This document shows positions 45,926 through 59,159 of a stretch of 64,000 bases of DNA, one piece after another. The notes beneath the pieces were generated by a model. The model was not told the DNA's origin, ran no database searches, and saw only the letters and a program-made list of their open reading frames with translations. A program made the translations under genes and the position numbers. The DNA is taken from positions 29,831,501 through 29,895,500 of the forward strand of contig NC_088330.1 in assembly GCF_036884655.1 (NCBI RefSeq), given 5' to 3'. Numbering within the stretch: the stretch's first letter is position 1; each line of letters begins with the position of its first letter. The stretch comes from Musa acuminata AAA Group. Lineage: Eukaryota > Streptophyta > Magnoliopsida > Zingiberales > Musaceae.

Positions 45926-48900
45926 CTATCGTTTTAGATGATGTGTCGAACTCCACATAAAGACGAAGAATATGAGAAAATAAAAAAAATTATAATTTTG
46001 AGTTTAGGCATATTAATTTATCTGGTTACTTACAAATTAGGCCACAGTTATTCTCAAAGCATCATCTGTTAGGTGAGTGAGATGGGCATAAACCTAAGAC
46101 CGTCATCGAAGCCAGTACGACCACAGAGCCTATATGCATGGCGGACATGATAGCACCACCATAAAAGATTGCCAACAAGTCGTAACAACAATTAATTTCA
46201 CGGAAAAGGAATACATGGTGCTCGCTTGTTGAAACCCATCTATCATGACATCGGACGTGTTATCAGAAAGCTAGATTGAAGAGAGATGGGAGTCCCTATG
46301 GATGTTGCCTCAATATAGAAACTCAACCACTCCCTTCAGGCTTTAGGCATCAGAAAACTAGTGATCAATTTTTAGGGAAGAGGGATTCGCACAATATAAG
46401 CTAAATCTTAATGGTTTCATGAGGGTTCTCACTAACCTAGCTTGCTTGTTATAGCACTTCTGTGGCTGATCAGGGAAGAAAATTGAAGGCATGGATGAAT
46501 GAGCTCTGATACAGACCACAAAAAAGAATGATAAATGAATGCAGATGCTGAGAGGTGTAAAGTAAGTTTACCCCTTCTGATATTTGTCCTTCAAGTTGAA
46601 AGCAAGGAAGCAATTCAATTAAAAACACAGGCTGCTGGCAATGTAGGAAAACTCGTCACTGCAACAGTTCTGATAGAATGCATTGTGTTACTGATTAGAT
46701 GTAATCAGTCAGGAGGAAAACTCTCCGAGAAATCCTGAGTCTATCGAAGCTGTTTGCATAACTTCTTGGCATAATAAGCATCTAAAAGCCCACCATGTAG
46801 AGACCGAGGCATATGATGTTCTTTTCTGGTAGGTGGACTTGGAACTGCAGGAGGAGTGAGTGATCATGTTGAACTCGTCAGAAGCACTTCCACAGTTGCA
46901 TCCGTCAAAGATGACTCTCCAGAAGGCCAACAAGTCATGAATCTGCTCCATGAATTAAATGGAACAAGGGCAGCCATTGATTTCTTGCATCGAATGCCAT
47001 GGACAGTCACATGAAACAATACTGCAGTGACTAATCAAGCAGGCAAAAACTTGTCATCATGTAATAAATTCACGAGAATAAATGGTCGTTGCAGTCAAAA
47101 TACAGTATGTGACTACATAGAGATATGTTTACGCAGCGGTTCAGGTGGGATGCAGTTGACCAAGTCCATGGAAATGACACCAAGTTGAACAATATGGGAC
47201 AAGCAAGATAGCATAAACAAAGCTCTGTACAGATGCGACTTTGTTGACTGAGTAAAGTCTGGTCAACTGTCAGAAATGGAGGGAATTGTAACCTGAAACG
47301 GTGAGACGACGCTTTGAATCATATGCCCTTCGGAACTCGAACTCGTTTGTGACAAGTATTCGCATACAAATATTTTACGCGTTCTTGAAGTGAAGCATCA
47401 GGACATGCATTAAACTCTGTCGGGAAATTGAACTCCGGCAGCACAAAGATTTCGTTAGGTTGAGTAAGTCAATGGATACAATCAAAGTCTAAATCAGCTA
47501 TATGATACGTACCGAGTTCATATGAAGTAATGATATTATTTTTAGGATAAAAGTTTTCATTAAGACAAGTGATATCATTAAAAATCAGCATAAAATCAAA
47601 AACAAATAATTTCTATTGCTTATAAAGTTAAAATACTAACTATAAAAGTTAAAATAATAAAATAAAAGTATGATAAAATACTTATAGGTGTATAAGAACG
47701 TAGGTTGTTCCTAGATAACAAGCAATAAGCTTTGGGGTCTTCTCATAATAGTTGGATGAATTTGTAAGATAGAATTTTAACTATTATAACTCGAGAAAAA
47801 AGGGGCTACTATTGGAGGGTAGAACCCAATTTTAAACTCCTCTTCTTTTGGCTCTTAGTGTAAGTTGGATCTAAGGTGGATAGTGACACTTCTTGGCCAA
47901 CTTTTATTTTTTATTCTTTTTATTATTGTTAAATATTTCTTTGGAAGCTATTAAGGCCAATAGTAACTTAAAAAGATTCTATGTAATAAGGTGGCTATAG
48001 GTAGCAAGGAGGGATATTGAACTTGTAAACCTCATCAACTCTTTCTCTTCTATCTTTTTAGCTTAGGACTGACTAGCTTCTTAAGAAAAGATATGACTTG
48101 ATTACTTTTAAGTGGGCTACATTTATAGGATTGATGGCATCCAAAACATAATTTAATTATGAATTCTCTTTACTTTCTTGCAATCATAAGTCTTATTGAG
48201 GGTTGCTCTAATCCTAATCTTAAGAGGATTAAGATTGAGCTAACTTACCGATGCTTTCTTCTTTTATAGCCAAGAGGTAGGGTCCTAATTAGATTAGGAC
48301 TTAGAGCTAACTTGAATATAGTCTTTGGATTCTAGCAAGATCAAAATGGAGTTTGATTAAAACTCCAATTGGGCCAAATTAGAGTTTGGCTCCAACTATA
48401 CTAAATTATCCCTATGACTTTTCTAATTAAGCGATTCACGTCCCATTGAATCTTACTTTGAGATTTCTTTTCTCTTTATCCATAGTTTAGAGTTTTTGTT
48501 ATCATCCATCGTTATGGTTAGTGTCGATCTGCTTGGTCATGCGTTGTTTGATAGGATTTTTCTTATTGCTAATCTCTGTCGACTCAAGGGTTGTCTTTCT
48601 CTTTTTAGGGCTTTGAGGTTATTATTATCTTTTTTGGTTTCTTCTTCTCTTTTCTCATGTTAGAAGTAGACTTTGATTTTTTATGTCGAAGTGAGATTCA
48701 TAAGTTTTTGGCAAATATTTACCATTCTCCTTACTTAGCCATTAGATGTTAAGTCTTCTATGAAATCAATTGGATCTCATATGATAAGGAATTTCCTTCC
48801 ATCATTTTATAGTTGGTGCTTTTGGGGAAAAAAAAGTAGACTACATCTCGATCATAAAAGCAGGGGCTCTCAAGGATGACTTATATGCTAAGTGGGACCA

Positions 48901-48984
48901 TCTTGTATGTCACTTCATTAATGAATCCTTTGTGATAGAGAAGCATATATTACATGTTGGTTGATCTTCATCTTCACATTATCA
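45926..48984. other. Intergenic, no gene recognised
   Basis: About 3 kb. 46.1-47.4 kb is of mixed composition and looks like ordinary low-copy spacer; frames at 46535-46951 have no known domain. 47.5-48.98 kb is AT-rich and probably transposon-derived, but I cannot place it in a family. Confidence 0.35.
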
Positions 48985-51569
48985 AAAAGCTATCTAAGAA
49001 GATATGGGTACTATTTACATTTCAAAGTGTTTATATTCCTTATATTGAGTTAGCTATTATAATTTGTCTCTTCATTGCTATTAAGTTTCTAGAATACAAG
49101 AAGTTTTGCCCAAAAAAATAAAATTTTACCTTGACTTGGAGTAAGTCTATCATAGTTTTGGTCACCGCTAGAATTGTACAATCTTTTCAATCATTTTTAC
49201 CGCCTCCTTCTCTAGGTAGAAAAGATACAACAATATATGCTACCTACTTAGTTCCTTGGTTAAGCACTTCTACATCAATCCGAAATCTCTCACTTTTGGC
49301 TATCTTGATGAGAAGCTTATCGACACTAGTCTTATGAAGTTCCCTAGCTTGAGCCCTTCTATCTTGTCTTAGTACTTAAAGTTTTCCTTTTGTATTCTCT
49401 ACCTTCTTAGCCCCCTTTCATGACCATGCACTCTCCCTTCATGAGAGGAATGGATCAATAACTCAGTAGAAGTCCCGTCTCTATGATACCATAATGTTGT
49501 CATACCCATGACCCTACTAATCATTGTCTTGAATTGCCTCCCTTTCTTTGCGATTGATAGATATACCTCTACAGCATTGTAGCACTCATCCGAGTCTACC
49601 TCTATCCTGATTGTCGCTTAGTTTTGGGTAACTAAGTCCCTCTGTACTCATCATCACTTACCTCTTTTGACCACTTATTTCAATACCTATATATTATTTG
49701 AGTAGTTCTCCTTGGTTAATAGAAAAATAAACTACAACTACCATGCAAGGCCTCGACCATCATGTTGCAGGGCTCACATTGATCCAATTCTTCTTTGTAT
49801 CCTTGATAGCAACATTCATATACTTTATTTTGTCCTATGATTTGTCAGGATCCCTTAAACGAATATGAGCTATAGAGTAGTTTAATTCTCTGGTCGCTTT
49901 GATCACACCTCTGTATGACCAAGTCTTCCTATGAGATTCATTAGTATTTAGATTTAGAATCTCTCTCGATGGTACATAGCCCCCATATGTTGATGATCAA
50001 AGATTTCATCCGATGTAAAATTTGGTACATACATGGAAGACCCGCTTCTATGGTACCATGACATTCATTAGTTGAATATATAGCTCTTCTTGCTATTGTG
50101 TTGTTCATTGAGGTGGAGTGCTTAATAGCACCTTATCATACCTTTGTATGATCAAGCTCATCATGAGATTTCTCTCGTATATGTCGCATTACGTTGAACT
50201 ATTCCATCATGATCTGTTGTACTATGCCTCTTCTAGTGATATCTCTATTGCACTATGATATATGGGATGAACTCGGATTATGATATCTTTATATGCAGCC
50301 TTTGCTAGCATATCATAGAGCCTCTACCACCTTTGATTGTGTTCGCTCCTTTGACAATCGACTTTTGTCTATTTGCTCTTAGGTCACATATGGACAAAAT
50401 ATAGCTCTAGGATAATTCATCGCTTAGTAGCTCTCAAAGTCCACCGACTTTATTGAAATTAGTGTGCTATTGTCCGGATCTTAAGCCCCTACTCCCAACA
50501 TAATCTTTGCTACCCACAACTTCCTTTATAATAATTCAAATTATAACACTGTGGTATATTCTTCAGGAGTACCCACCTTCATAGTCTCTTACCCTATGCT
50601 AAGGCTTTGTGATTCCAGCCTTGCCTCCAAAAGTTGTGTCACTTTAGTCCCTCCATCAACCAAGATAAAATGCATATGCCTCAAAGCTCCCTTCGATTTT
50701 GACACCATACAAGATGAGTCCGCTCAATTAGAATGATAGACCTATTAAACAACATGATCTCACTTTTACTTTTGCAAGAGTTCATGTCTTTAACTTTTGT
50801 ATAAGAAAAGCTTTGCACCTCTGCTCTATGTTCTATCTTCTATATTGACTCCCTTCATGTGACGAGCATTTCACCAAGTTATTCCACTCCTTAGTTTACA
50901 ATGAGTTGATGGTGGTCCTCGTGCCTACCATTTTATAGGTCAACCCTTCGTTGAGTCCAATCTTCACATCAACTCTAAGTGTGCCTTTGTTTGGTATTGT
51001 ATAGGGTCACTCTCTCACTTGATCTCACAATACGTCCATCAATGTATTATCTCACGTGAGATCATGTGATGACTCTTCACTGCTTGCTCTGTCCATTGAG
51101 TTTTAGGAGTTATTGTCTTGACATAACCCCCTCAATATATGCAGTTTGTTATATATGATTCTCCCTTTATAGAACCGAATCTTAACCCTCTTAGATATCT
51201 GTCATAATAGATCTACTTTTCTCTTCGCATCATTTCCTTTAGAAATTATGAAGATCACTATCCCCTTAGATTACTTTGTCTTATTGAATAAACTATACAT
51301 TCTTCGTCACCATGAACATACTTACTAAATTATGACTCTTCACTAATACAACCTTTGTTGCACCCCTTAAGGCTTAGCAACATATTAAACCTATTGTACA
51401 CTTCAGTCTCCTATGGGTGTATTCTTTCCATACTGAAGAGAAAGATTCTATGCTTCACAGTATTGAGTTTCAACTACCTTAGGATAGCCATGAACAATTT
51501 ATTATCCATATATAAGTCCTTGCATGAGTACCAATTCTTTTAGTTATAGAGTAACTCATCTCTTCTTGC

Positions 51570-53165
51570 TGTTGGAAAATCTGGGGGCAACATCACATGC
51601 GTAGTGGAAGAACATAAAAATAAAATTCTTAATTTCCCAAAGATGTGTTCATCGTCGTGCAAAGATTGATGTGTAAAATATGTAAAACTTAAAATTACGT
51701 ATATGAAAGATTGTGTTATCCAAGGAGATCGTATATCCCTGAATCCTTATAGATCTTTAGGAGAGGGTGAAAGAGGTCAAGTGTTCTCCTTTCTAGTGGT
51801 GATTCACATAGCAAGGTTGCGGCGATGCTTCTCAAGTCTCCAGGCCTGCTAACCGAGGAGGAGAGAGGGAGGAGAATAGGAGAGGCAACCCAAAAATGCT
51901 CTAGCTTATGAACCATCGGTTCCCTCCTATTTATAGAGGTCCCATGTCAACTTAACCCTAGTGGATCCTGCCCCATTGGGTGTTGAATCTTCATCCAACT
52001 ACCTAAGCCTCTTAGATTAATGGATCTCTATCCAATAATGTCTCATTGGCTTTTATTGGATCTCATCCATAGGATCCAATAATTCAGGGGCTTATTGGAT
52101 ATCCAATAAGATAGGGGCTCCGATAGATATCTCATTGCAACGCCTACTACATGTGTGTGACCCTCTAGGCCCAATATCAAGCTGACCATGAATCATACCT
52201 ATCAGAACTCCTTCTGACTCCGTAAATTATTATCTCCATAATAATTCACTCGACTCATCGATTACGGACGTACTAGGCCACTACGTCGTAGTCGCCAGAC
52301 GATACAGAGGAATCCAATCCATTGGACCTATCTATCCTCAGTTACCATATACCTATAGTCCCTCATCCATCTAATATCCCAAAGATCATATGCTAGGCAT
52401 GGCGTTGTCAAACCCATACGGTTTCTACTCGAGTCTCGCTCTAATTGGATTCTCTCAGAGAACTATTTCTCTCTTAATCCGAATGACCATGAGTAAGGAT
52501 TTGTCTGAGCAAGAACATATAGGATATTTCTCTCATGACACCGAGAGTGGATGATCCTCTATCGACACTTAATAGTCCTTGTAATGTTGACTACCACTCC
52601 CGATGACCGACTGTACTAGATCTGAAAATTTCAGACTTATAAGTCCGGTATCAAAGAGTGGAGTACTAATACAGGACATCCTTAGGTGTCTCAAGTCTAA
52701 GGACCAAATACACAACTAGGACTATAGAATCACTGTATGATAATAAGGCATCATCAACCATCCAACATTTCGTAAGCGGATCAATCAGTAAACTCATTCT
52801 CTAATGAGCACCTATACTATATCCCTAGTGTCCCCACACGAGCAACTATGAGATCAGTTGCATCCATTATATATATGGGTATATAGCACACCAGTCTATC
52901 CGATTATCTCGATGTTCCTTTTAAGTACCCTATGACCGGGATTATTTAGGATCTGTGTTTAAAGATGAATCAGTCTCATTATTGTGATCTCATCACAATC
53001 CGATTCTCATTGCACAGATCTATGAACATCATAATATATTCAAGCAACAGACAATATAAAGTGATAAAATGCCAAATAATAATAACAAGTAAAAAAACTA
53101 CGTGTCAAGTCACACATGCCATAACAAGTGATTGGCTTGTAGAGCACCTATAACTAGCACTCACA
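51570..53165 (-). mobile_element. Nested solo LTR 'A', 1.6 kb, minus strand
   Basis: On the minus strand it begins TGTGAGTGCTAGTTATAGG and ends TTTTCCAACA. LARD homology stops at one edge and resumes at the other, so it is an insertion into the LARD interior. It matches element B over its whole length in opposite orientation, for example the palindromic TTATTGGATATCCAATAA near 52090-52110. No internal retroelement sequence remains beside it. Confidence 0.82.
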
Positions 53166-53500
53166 TGGTCTCCTCCTTTGCCAAGCGCCCCTACTTGCCT
53201 TGAGTACTGTCAAGTTTAGTTGCCATCATTGAGTCGTAGCTCAAACTTAGTCATCCTAACCTTTATACGATATGTGTTCTTCCCAACTTGCTTGTCCTCG
53301 TGATACCTCTCTCATGGTTAACCATTACTTTAAATACTAATCTCAGATGCCTTCTCCTATGAGTAACACTTTTCCCTATATCTTTATGCTAATTTCCTCA
53401 AATAGTCGCGTATGTTAGCTACCCTCAAGGCAGCCCCATTAGTCCCCCATGTTTACATGTCATATGTTTCTAAATGTACTTGTCTCGCTCTAATACCATA

Positions 53501-55723
53501 TGATATAGACTTAACTAGTTTGGCCTAAGCTATATAGCACCCTTACATGTTCATCCATAAATCATCAGCCTTCTCAAAGTTTCTTATGGTCCCTTAAGGA
53601 CTTATAAAATAGAAGATAGGTTAAAAAAAGTATTTAATTCGAGATCTCACAAGTAGACATTGCTAGTCATAGGTGCCCTACAAGCCAATCATGTGAGTGA
53701 TGACACATACGATATTATATGTACTCTTTTTGCTCATTATTTATTTGATATTTTCTCGCTTTATATTGTTTGTTGCATATATTGTGACGTCAATGGATCT
53801 GTGCAATAAGAATCAAATCGTGATGAGATCACAATAAGGAGACTAATTCACCTTTAAATACAGATCCTAAATAATCTCGATCCTATGTTACTCGAGAGGG
53901 ACATCAAGATAACTGGATAGACTGGTATACTGTATACCTGTGTATATGATGAAAGCGACTGATCTCATAGCTGCTCGTGTGGGGACACTAGGGATATAAT
54001 ACATGTGCTCATTGGAGAATGAGTTCATTGATCAATCAGCTTATCAAATGCTGGATAGTTGATGATACCTCATTATCAGATAGTAATTTTATCACCTTAG
54101 TGGTGTATCTAGTCCTTAGACTTGAGACACTAAGGATATCCTATATGAGTATTTCATTCATATAGGATATCGAGAGTGGCAGCCAACCTTACGAGGGCTA
54201 TTGAGTGTCGATAGAGAATCATCCACTCTTAGTGTCATGAGAGGAATATCTTATGTGTTCTTGCTCAGGAAAATTCCTAGCCAGGATCATTTTAATTAAG
54301 AGAGAAAGAGTTCTCTGGGAAAATCTGATTAGAACGAGACTCGAGTAGAAATCGCATGAGCTTGACAGTACCATGCCCGGTATATGGTCTCTGGGATATT
54401 AGATGGATAAGGAACTATAGATATATGATAACTAAGGACAAATAGGTCAAATGGATTAGATTCTCCTATATCGTCTGAAGACTACGGTGTAGTGGCCTAG
54501 TATATCCGTAGTCAATGAGTCGAGTGAATTATTATAGAGATAATAATTCACTAAGCCAAAAGGAGTTCTGATAGGTATGACTCATAGTCAACTCAATATT
54601 GAGCCTAAAGGGTCACACACATATAGTAGGTGTTGCGATGAGTAGATGTTTAGATATCCGTTGGAGCCCCTATCTTATTGGATATCCAATAAGCCCCTGA
54701 ATTATTAAATCTTGTGGATAAGATCCAATAAGAGTCAATGAGAGATTATTAGATAGAAATCCACTAATCTAAGAGGCTTGAGCAGTTTGATGGAGATCCA
54801 ATATCCAACAAGACAAGATCCATTATGGTTAAATTGATAGGGAACCTCTATAAATAGGAGGGAACCAAAGGGCTATAGGCTAGACCATTTTTAGTTGCCA
54901 CCTCCTATTCTCCTCTCCTCCTCTCATCCTCAACCAGTAGCCCCTATTTGGGGTGTGTCGACAACAAGAAGAGTCGACCCCCTTCTTGATCCTATGGTGC
55001 ACGTGGGAAGGAGGATTGTGCAGCGATTTGAAAAATGTCTTCGTAGCTCCTACTATGTGGATCATTGCTAGAGAGGATGACAATTGACATTTTTCATCCT
55101 CTCTCACGTATTTGTAGGATTTTAAGGATATACGATCTCTCTAAGTAACACACATCCCTTAATATGTACGGTATTTTGGGTTTTGTAGGTTTTTGCACAT
55201 CAATCTTCACACGACGATAATAAACTAATTTTTGTGAAATTTATTATTTTTGTTTTCTATTCTTCTGCTGCACATGTGATGTCACCCTAGGTTTGCCAAT
55301 CAATTATATAACAAAAGGGTCTAAGGTAGTCCGCTATAGTTAAAAGTTCTCACAAGTGTCCACATGATATTACTATAGAATAAGACAATAAACTAGCCCT
55401 AGATAATACACTAAAGACTTATTCAACCATGTGCCACCAAGGTAACTTCAGAGTATTATATTGGCTGACACTCCGTACGACTCTATGGAGTTAGAAAAAC
55501 TCCAAAATGGTTACTTAGATAACTTATTTTTGGATAGTTTTACCTTTACATGATGATTACACATAACCTATGTTACTAAGTTAACCATGAAAGTTAATCA
55601 AAATGAGGCTACTAAATCTACTATAAGCCCTTTATATACTATGTAAAGCATGAACAAAATCGAAAGATACAAACATATACGAATATTACATCGAACACCC
55701 TTTGCATAGATTTATCCATAACA
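53501..55723 (-). repeat. 5' LTR of the second LARD, split by LTR 'B'
   Basis: 53501-53660 matches the 3' part of the LARD LTR (ATATAGACTTAACTAGTTTG against ACGGACTTAGCTGGTTTG), and 55304-55723 matches the 5' part. Element B lies between, and about 60 bp of the LARD LTR is missing at the junction. Confidence 0.8.
53661..55303 (+). mobile_element. Nested solo LTR 'B', 1.64 kb, plus strand
   Basis: Starts near TGCTAGTCATAGGTGCCC, a few bases short of the family's full start, and ends TTTGCCAATCA. It shares with LTR A the blocks ATCTGTGCAAT, GATCACAATAA, TATCTTATTGGATATCC, GGGTCACACACAT and CACATGTGATGT, reading the opposite way. It is inserted in the LTR of the second LARD. Confidence 0.8.
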
Positions 55724-56320
55724 AACTGGTTGATCCAAAGAAGAAGAAAGTTGACATTTGGATAAGCTTTGTTGAGGCCAGTGTAATCAACAATCAGTCG
55801 TCATTTTTCGTTACTTATAGTAAGAACTACACTAGCAAGCCACTTGAGATAGTAGACCTCATGAATAAAGTTAATTTACCTCTTCGTCCTTCGTAGCTGA
55901 TCGGTTTGGGATGAATCTTCGGGGCTTCTGTTAGACCTAACAATGTGCGAGATTGATGTTGAGTTGAGTTGAGCTGTGCTTTGATCAATGCCGAGAATGT
56001 TGCTTGGGGACCAACTGAACACTTCTTAGTTCAGGTGTAAGAAATTGACTAGTTCCTTCTTCTCATCAAATAGCATAGACCCTATTTTGATGGCACGATC
56101 TGGCCGCTTAGGATCCAAGAGGATTTCATCTAAGGGCTTTCTTGCTTAGGATGAGCATTCGCTAGCATAAGGTCTTGTAGGTCCATTTGTTACATAGACA
56201 ACATTGCCTTCTTGGGCAAGATGATCAATATCGGGTAGCATTGCTTTGACCCCCTTGGATCACTTCTTAGTTCATCAATCACTAAAATGCCTGATCCACC
56301 CTGCAATATCATCAAAATGC
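55724..56320 (-). pseudogene. Ty3-gypsy reverse transcriptase fragment, interrupted by the second LARD
   Basis: The minus strand carries, with stops and shifts, the plant gypsy block order: LDEILLDPKRPDRAIKIGS, then VFSWSPSNILGID, then FIHEVYYLKWLASVV (family FIREVYYPEWLANVV), then LIVDYTGLNKA. It ends in a degraded PLPRIDQ where LARD homology begins at 55723. This is the start of the reverse-transcriptase domain of a gypsy element of the Tat/Athila-like type. The catalytic YxDD part should follow on the far side of the LARD, but no trace of it was found there. Confidence 0.75.
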
Positions 56321-56999
56321 TTCAATAGACTTACGAAGAGCATTCAAATGTTTAAACATACACCAAAGAAACACCTTTACAAGAAGAACTTACAGGGCTT
56401 TTATAGACATAGATTTCTTAGAAAAGCAAGGGACTCTAAAAGAGCATCAGTTAGCTTCTAAGACCGAAGTGGTTCTCTATGGCTTGTCGATACCCTTGTC
56501 AGATGAACTAACGGGTGTATATAGAGATACAACAAAGTCAGGAGATTTCTAACGTTGTTATAGTTTCTATGCTTTTATTCTAGTGATAATGCATTCTTTA
56601 TCTTGCAAGTATCTTTCTTTTTAGTATTGCACTCCGATGCATATGAAATATCTTTTTATTATTGCAAGTATGACCATTTTAAGCTTGCAAGGGAGATGAG
56701 AAACTTATTTCTCCGACGAATTCTCTTTCAAGGAAATACAATAGACTTTTGCCCTTTTTGCGTCTACTCCATTTCTCAGTGTTCCATTATGAATTAACTG
56801 ATTTTTAACTCCAAAAGTTCAAGCTACGATCATTGTTTCATACTCCGGATTGATCTAATGACATTGAGAATATTATTTCTACCCATAACAGTGACGGTAG
56901 GTATTATTGGAGGAGTTGTCTATACTATTTATTATAAGAAGAATGGTTCATGCAACTCTTGCTAATATTCCATGATGATTTTTGTTGGAACCATCTCCT
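56321..56999. other. AT-rich spacer, nothing recognised
   Basis: Between the gypsy fragment and the RTE remnant. Small frames only; part may be decayed gypsy sequence. Confidence 0.35.
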
Positions 57000-58520
57000 A
57001 GATGCAATCTTGAACTTATTGTGATGATTTTTTGTTTCATTTTAAATACTTTTATAAACTCTCGCGTGAGACGATTAATGCAATATTCTTATTTTATAAA
57101 CAAAAAAAATTATTTTTTTTTGTCTTCTTATTTGGATTCCTAAGTTTTCTTGATTTCTCATAGTTAGTGCACCATGTCTGACATATACATCTTTCTACTT
57201 TCTTCATCCTCCACATTTCTGTTAGTGTAGAAAAACTTAAGAAATAAAAATTTCTTTTTCATATAAGTGTAATGTATCTAACAATTTATGAGAAGTCAAT
57301 ATGGTTTCTTATCAGTTTTATTAGTCCTTTCCTTAAAAAATAAACTATTTTGTTATCTTTTTCTAGTAATACAGTCTACAAGTTTGTACCATCTTCTTTG
57401 TACTAATCTATTTTTATATATTTTATTATAATATGCTACTATATAGATTATTCTAAATGTGTTTATTACATTTACTATGGCTTCGATTTCACCATCTATT
57501 GAAGTTAGTATTATATTTCCCACTGCCATATCTACATATTTCTTTCTTGAATTCTATCTTTCATAGTAACACCGATCCCCATGCATCTTCAAAGGTGTCT
57601 CTTTTTATAATTATTGTAGCATCTATCTTGGAATTCTCAATTGTGGTAGGTCTCTTTTATTCTTTCTACTAGTTTTTTTAATCTCCTAGATTAAAGTGTT
57701 TTTTTGTCTTGACTTTTTTAATATGTTGTATAGATGTTCTTATATATTTAGTACCTAAATTTTTTTATAATTTTTTTGTTTCTTGTGAATTATTTGACAT
57801 AGGTGTCAGCACCCTGTTCTCTAGACATGATAGGAAACGTACATCATATATTAAGCTAATAGAACATGTATAAGCAACATATGACATCAATATAGAATCG
57901 CATCTATATTCATTATAACATAACAGATTATATGTTAACAACATATAATAATAAGCTATTATTAGCTGTCATTAATAGAGTGTTTGTATTATATAATATA
58001 AAAATCTTCAATATCTAACTATTGCTACAAAACTCAAGCTTACAATTAGTTTTATTTAAAATTTAATTAACTAAAATAATATCATCTATAAATAAAATAT
58101 TTCGAGGAGGTTGATCAATGTCAAAATATAAGGACTTGAAGAGGACCTTTGTTATTGTGTTATGCTAATAGAAAACAGATAGTTTCTAAGGCTCTCCATA
58201 ATAAAAACCAAATGTGAATATTTATTTTTCTCTCTATTTTTTTTATTAATTATTTTAGTAAATAAATAACTTCTATTATTGATCATTTAGATATAAAACC
58301 AAATTGATTTGTAAAGACATTTGTTTTATGTCTTATTTGACTTTTCAATATTCTTTCTTAAAGTTTCAAAATGTGATTCGTAATTATAAAGTTTTAGATA
58401 TCCTCATTATTCTTTTAAATTGGTTCTATAAAACTCTTTCTCTATCTCTTTGAGATCTTTCTAATTCTCAAAATCTTATTGAATAAACTAGTCAACCAAG
58501 CAAGGTTATTAAACTTATGA
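57000..58520 (-). mobile_element. RTE-type LINE remnant, minus strand
   Basis: With many stops, the minus strand carries the RTE reverse-transcriptase order: FNKILRIRKI (about 58470), EPI*KNNEDI, NVFTNQFGFI with IIEVIYLLK (about 58280), and LFIDDIILVN (about 58070-58100, the FADD box with both Asp kept). Nearer 57560-57600 comes IIIKRDTFEDAWGSVL, matching the family KKDTFKYLGSVLQ block. The rest toward 57000 is badly decayed. The AT content is extreme. Confidence 0.7.
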
Positions 58521-58879
58521 TCTAAGCCATAGGATCATGTGATCTTATGACATTAGCTTAGACTTTCTAGATCTTGTAACATAAAAGGTGTGGAATCTAC
58601 TTAGTAAGATAGATCGACTTAAGTATATCAAATCAATTTAATTGCCCCTTTAAAGATAAAATGATGTGAAAGTAAGGAGACAAATGCAAGTCCTAAAAGT
58701 TGTTATTGCATGCAATAAGAAAATGTTATGAACATCATCAACTAATTATTTAACTCCATCAATCATTACTTCTTTCTGATATCCCATAAGAGAGATGAGA
58801 AGACAATTGCTCGTAATGAATTACTGACAACCTTGTGGACCATGATGGATCGTTGCAAGTATAATGTCTTCTCTCTAAA

Positions 58880-59095
58880 TAGTCTATGTTCCTGTCTTTT
58901 TCTCCTATTTTCTCTTATATCCTCTCTTCTCCTCCCCTATCCTCCTTTCTTTTTCTCTCTCCTTCCTTTGTCCTCCCATCTTTTCCTATTCTTCTTTCTC
59001 CTTCCTCTCTTCTCATTTGTTCTCCTCCCATCTCCCATCTCTTCTTTCTCTTCTCCTCTTCTACCCTCTCTTCTCATCCATCCCAATTTTTGTTT
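58880..59095 (+). repeat. Long pyrimidine (CT-rich) tract
   Basis: More than 200 bases are almost wholly C and T (TCCTCTCTTCTCCTC-like), with few purines. The frames through it translate to Ser/Phe/Leu/Pro-rich chance proteins. Confidence 0.85.
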
Positions 59096-59159
59096 TTGTT
59101 TGGCCATAATCTCATATCTAACTCATGTTCCTATTTGCAATATGAGGTGTTGCCACTGT

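Larger units (their letters stand above)
48985..55723 (-). mobile_element. Second LARD, decayed, minus strand, carrying two nested solo LTRs
   Basis: Read on the minus strand this matches the LARD at 25.7-30.3 kb from its LTR start (55723, ...TTTATCCATAACA on the plus strand) down to about 48985, the equivalent of about 29130 in the first copy. The primer site survives as TGGTATTAGAGCGAG at about 53482-53499. Conserved stretches include 49150-49520 (against 28650-29050), 50300-50400 (against 27800-27860) and 51355-51550 (against 26600-26800). Most differences are C-to-T or G-to-A. The 3' LTR and the last 0.7 kb are missing. Its 5' LTR is longer than that of copy one by about 190 bp between 55390 and 55620, so it is a different subfamily. 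Two LTRs of an unrelated family interrupt it. Confidence 0.85.

Noticed and set aside
46535..46951. Small frames at 46.5-46.95 kb considered as exons
   Set aside because: No recognisable domain and no convincing splice partners on either strand.
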